DNA from: Novosphingobium sp. CECT 9465
GTDB lineage: Bacteria; Pseudomonadota; Alphaproteobacteria; Sphingomonadales; Sphingomonadaceae
Length of the DNA stretch: 64,000 nt
NCBI RefSeq assembly: GCF_920987055.1
Contig: NZ_CAKLBX010000001.1
Span: 372,001-436,000, forward strand
Direction: 5' to 3'
Part shown: piece after piece, positions 61,377 through 64,000 of the stretch
How the letters are laid out: each line of letters opens with the position of its first letter
How positions within the stretch are numbered: the stretch's first letter is position 1
The notes under the pieces: model-generated
Seen by the model: only the letters and a program-made list of their open reading frames with translations
What the model was told of the DNA's origin: nothing
Database searches by the model: none
Position numbers and translations under genes: made by a program

Positions 61377-62530
61377 AGCGCGTGATCTTCGAATCGGAAC
61401 ACGAACAGTTCCGCGATAGCGTCATCAAGTTCATGCAGGCCGAAGTTGCCCCTCACGCCGAAAAATGGCGTGAGCAAGGCATGGTCCCGCGCGAGCTGTA
61501 CCTGAAGGCTGGTGAGCAAGGCCTGTTGTGCACATGGGCCGATGAGAAATATGGCGGCGCGGGAATCGACGATTTCCGCTTCGAACAGATCATCATCGAA
61601 GAGAACATGCGCCACGGCGATATCGGCTTCTACATCAACCTGCACAACGATCTCGTCGCGCCCTATATCGCCAAGCTGGGCAATGACGAGCAGAAGGATC
61701 GCTGGATGCCGGGGATCGTCTCAGGCGAGAAGATCCTCGCCGTGGCGATGACCGAACCTTCGACCGGGTCCGACCTTGCGGGAATGAAAACCCGCGCCGA
61801 GGACAAGGGCGATCACTGGCTGCTGAATGGCGCAAAGACCTATATCTCGAATGGCATCCTGTCCGATCTGATCGTGGTGGCGGCGCGCACCGACCCGGAA
61901 AGCCGCCACGGCCTCAGCCTGCTGGTGGTCGAGCGCGGGATGGAAGGCTTCGAACGCGGGCGCAAGCTGGCCAAGATGGGCCTGCACGCGCAGGATACCG
62001 CCGAGTTGTTCTTCAACGATGTCAAGGTGCCCAAGGCCAACATGCTTGGCGATCCGGGCCAGGGTTTCCGCTATCTTGCCCGTTTCCTCGCGCAGGAGCG
62101 GCTGGTCGCGGCTATCGGCTTCATGGCTACCGCGCAGACCGCGTTCGACATCACGCTGGATTACGTCAAGGAACGCAAGGCGTTCGGCAAGCCGATCGGC
62201 GCATTCCAGAACACCCGTTTCAAGATGGCGACGATGCGCACCGAACTCGATGCCGCACAGACCTATATCGACCAGCTGGTTCTGCTCCTGAACGCAGGGG
62301 AGCTTTCCGCTGAAGACGCATCGGGTGCCAAACTTCTTGCATCGGAGCTTGAAGGCCGGGTGATGGACGAATGCGTCCAGTTCCATGGCGGTGCCGGTTA
62401 CATGGAAGAATACCGGATCAGCCGCATGTACACCGACGCGCGCATCAGCCGGATCTTTGCCGGTACTTCGGAAATCATGCGCGAAATCATTGGTCGCGGA
62501 TTGGGTCTCGACGAACGCAAGCTGTCCTGA
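61373..62530 (+). CDS. acyl-CoA dehydrogenase
   Basis: This 385-residue flavoenzyme has 'AMTEPSTGSDLAGMKTRAE' (FAD-side motif) and the C-terminal 'IFAGTSEIMREIIGR'. The C-terminal position that is catalytic Glu in MCAD ('YEGT') is Ala here, while a Glu is present in 'LAQERL', as in long-chain or isovaleryl-type dehydrogenases. It performs the first, FAD-dependent step of beta-oxidation on a bulky or branched acyl-CoA. The ATG overlaps the FadB-like stop by 4 nt. Electron-transfer flavoprotein genes are not in the window. Confidence 0.93.
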   Translation: MKRVIFESEHEQFRDSVIKFMQAEVAPHAEKWREQGMVPRELYLKAGEQGLLCTWADEKYGGAGIDDFRFEQIIIEENMRHGDIGFYINLHNDLVAPYIAKLGNDEQKDRWMPGIVSGEKILAVAMTEPSTGSDLAGMKTRAEDKGDHWLLNGAKTYISNGILSDLIVVAARTDPESRHGLSLLVVERGMEGFERGRKLAKMGLHAQDTAELFFNDVKVPKANMLGDPGQGFRYLARFLAQERLVAAIGFMATAQTAFDITLDYVKERKAFGKPIGAFQNTRFKMATMRTELDAAQTYIDQLVLLLNAGELSAEDASGAKLLASELEGRVMDECVQFHGGAGYMEEYRISRMYTDARISRIFAGTSEIMREIIGRGLGLDERKLS

Positions 62531-62535
62531 TCGGG

Positions 62536-63495
62536 ATGACTACGCGTCATCTGGTCGATCCGGCGCTGTTGCCGCTGATCGATTCCATGCCGCCAATGCA
62601 GCTGTCGGACGCCACCCTGCCGATGATCCAGGCGGCTCTGCCGGCCATGGTCAAATCGGTGCCCTTGCCTGATCTTCCGGTCACCATCGGTGATGTGATG
62701 GTGCCTTCAGGCGAGGGCGACCGCACGATCCGCTGCATGATCGTGCGCCCCGATGCAATGGCGGACAACGCACCTGCGATTCTGCACATGCACGGCGGCG
62801 GGCATGTGCTGGGCATGCCCGAAATGAATGCCGGAACGCTGATGCAGTGGGCCGATGCGTTGGACTGCCTGATTGTGTCGGTCGATTATCGGCTCTCGCC
62901 CGAAACCCGCTTTCCCGGCGCTATCGAGGATTGTTATGCCGCGCTGGGCTGGCTGCATGGAGAGGCTGATGCTCTGGGCATCGATCCCGCGCGAATCGCC
63001 GTCAGTGGTGAAAGTGCGGGCGGCGCGCTTGCCGCAGGGCTTGCCCTGCTGGCGCGTGACCGGGGCGAATTTGCGATTGCCTTCCAGCATCTTGAACAGC
63101 CACGGCTTGATGATCGCACCGCGACGTCGGCCACGCCCAATCCCTGTACCGGCGAATTTGTGTGGACGCGTGAGAGCAGCCACTATTGCTGGATCGCGCA
63201 ACTGGGCAAGGAGCCGGGCGGTGACGATACCTCGCCCTATGCCGCCCCGGCGCGGGCGAGCGACCTTTCCGGCTTGCCCCGTACGTTCATCGCCGTCGGC
63301 GCGCTCGACTTGTTCGTGGACGAATGCCTGGATTATGCACACCGCCTGATCCGCGCCGGGGTGCCGACCGAATTGCATGTCTATCCCGGATGCATGCACG
63401 GCTTTGGCATGGCCCGCGAAAGCGGTCCCGCGCAGCGGGCACAGGCGGATAACCTTGCCGCTTTTCGCGCTGCGTTCGCTCCGGTACGCTCGTAA
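62536..63495 (+). CDS. alpha/beta hydrolase, HSL family
   Basis: This 319-residue esterase/lipase-like enzyme has the oxyanion HGGG motif at about 86-89 ('HMHGGGHVLG'), the nucleophile Ser160 in 'GESAGG', Asp in 'GALDLFVDE', and His in 'GCMHGF'. It hydrolyses carboxyl esters. It starts 5 nt after the acyl-CoA dehydrogenase. An almost identical N-terminus ('MTTRHLVDPA') starts the next gene, so the two come from a tandem duplication. Confidence 0.9.
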   Translation: MTTRHLVDPALLPLIDSMPPMQLSDATLPMIQAALPAMVKSVPLPDLPVTIGDVMVPSGEGDRTIRCMIVRPDAMADNAPAILHMHGGGHVLGMPEMNAGTLMQWADALDCLIVSVDYRLSPETRFPGAIEDCYAALGWLHGEADALGIDPARIAVSGESAGGALAAGLALLARDRGEFAIAFQHLEQPRLDDRTATSATPNPCTGEFVWTRESSHYCWIAQLGKEPGGDDTSPYAAPARASDLSGLPRTFIAVGALDLFVDECLDYAHRLIRAGVPTELHVYPGCMHGFGMARESGPAQRAQADNLAAFRAAFAPVRS

Positions 63496-63559
63496 CGCCG
63501 ATGTGCTCGTAACGAACGTGCAGGCTGCACATTATGACCAATATGCGGAGTGGAAACCG

Positions 63560-64000
63560 ATGACGACCCGGCATCTTGTAGATCCTGCAGTGCTGCCTGC
63601 GCTGGAGGCGTTTCCTTCGTTGCGCGCAACGCGCGAAAGCCTGCCTGCGATGCGCGCCACCATGGATGCGGTCATGGCCGCGGTGGCGGTCCCGGTTTTG
63701 CCGGTCGCGCCGCAAGAGGTCCATATTCCTTCGCCCGAAGGCCACCAGGTCCGGGCCATCCTGTTGCGCCCGGAAGGACTGGCAGGCGCGGTTCCCGCCA
63801 TCCTGCATATTCACGGCGGGGCATACATCATCGGTGCGCCGGAAATGAGTGTGCCCGAACTGGCTGAAACGGCTCAGCAACTTGGCGTGGCAATCCTGAG
63901 TGTGGACTATCGCCTGGCACCGGAGCATCCGTTTCCTGCCGGGATTGAGGACTGCTATACGGCGCTTGGGCACTTGCATGACAACGCGGCCGCGCTTGGC
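63560..64000 (+). CDS. alpha/beta hydrolase, HSL family, 3' end cut by window
   Basis: An open frame from ATG 63560 runs to the window edge (147 residues seen). It begins 'MTTRHLVDPAVLPALEAF' and contains 'LHIHGGAYIIGAPEMS' and 'VDYRLAPEHPFPAGIEDCY', clearly parallel to the hydrolase just upstream. The nucleophile and the rest of the triad are beyond the edge. GGAG lies about 9 nt before the ATG. Confidence 0.85.
   Translation, partial: MTTRHLVDPAVLPALEAFPSLRATRESLPAMRATMDAVMAAVAVPVLPVAPQEVHIPSPEGHQVRAILLRPEGLAGAVPAILHIHGGAYIIGAPEMSVPELAETAQQLGVAILSVDYRLAPEHPFPAGIEDCYTALGHLHDNAAALG

Noticed and set aside
1..64000. Genomic island or prophage with mobile-element boundaries
   Set aside because: No integrase, transposase, tRNA or attachment-site repeat was found, and base composition looks even by eye.
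1..64000. CRISPR arrays or a phage-defence system
   Set aside because: No regularly spaced repeats or defence-type genes were seen; the kinase-like proteins sit with metabolic genes.

Overview
The window is GC-rich, almost entirely coding DNA. It looks like a chromosomal catabolic region of an alphaproteobacterium, most likely of the Sphingomonadales (Novosphingobium/Sphingobium-like). That placement is an inference from three things: two large TonB-dependent receptors with Sphingomonas-style 'DI(V/I)VTARR' N-termini, many short-chain dehydrogenases and cytochromes P450, and two palindromic intergenic repeats of a kind I associate with sphingomonad genomes. I see no tRNA, rRNA, transposase, integrase or CRISPR array.

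Layout. (a) 1-12023: VOC protein fragment, GPH-family transporter, HxlR regulator divergent from a P450cam-like P450, EthD-like protein, SDR, TonB receptor, a divergent SDR/LLM-flavoenzyme pair, and a sulfotransferase-DUF1214 pair. (b) 12458-18932, minus strand: a complete glcB-glcD-glcE-glcF-glcG operon that turns glycolate into malate, ending at a clear terminator. (c) 19442-35047, plus strand: a run of sixteen genes. It opens with what looks like a coenzyme F420 pathway (fbiC, SDR, fno/npdG, cofE, cofD, cofC) and continues, often with 4-nt stop/start overlaps, into likely F420 users and catabolic genes (two LLM flavoenzymes, two SDRs, two phosphotransferases, a P450, a DAP-dehydrogenase-like reductase, two NTF2-like proteins). 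(d) 35035-39344, minus strand: KstD-like flavoprotein, GST, phosphotransferase, GST. (e) 39566-44686, plus strand: P450, TetR, GMC alcohol oxidase, aldehyde dehydrogenase. (f) 44825-49694, minus strand: SDR, LEH/NTF2-like protein, SDR, LLM flavoenzyme, quinone-reductase-like MDR, tyrosine phosphatase. (g) 49966-64000: second TonB receptor, phosphotransferase, TetR, SDR, DUF1330, an atypical OYE/dienoyl-CoA-reductase-like flavoprotein, then a beta-oxidation set (thiolase, hydratase/dehydrogenase fusion, acyl-CoA dehydrogenase) and two tandem HSL-type hydrolases, the last cut by the window edge.

Working model (inference). A hydrophobic, probably alicyclic or terpenoid/steroid-like compound enters through the TonB receptors. 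P450s hydroxylate it, SDR/GMC/ALDH enzymes oxidise it, and LLM flavoenzymes add or remove hydride using F420 made on site and recharged from NADPH by Fno. Phosphotransferases may activate hydroxyl groups, and beta-oxidation and the glc genes would take the small products. The F420 pathway next to its likely users in a Gram-negative degrader, and a set of three ~455-residue phosphotransferases whose catalytic loop has lost the usual His and Asn, are the most notable points. The substrate cannot be read from the sequence.
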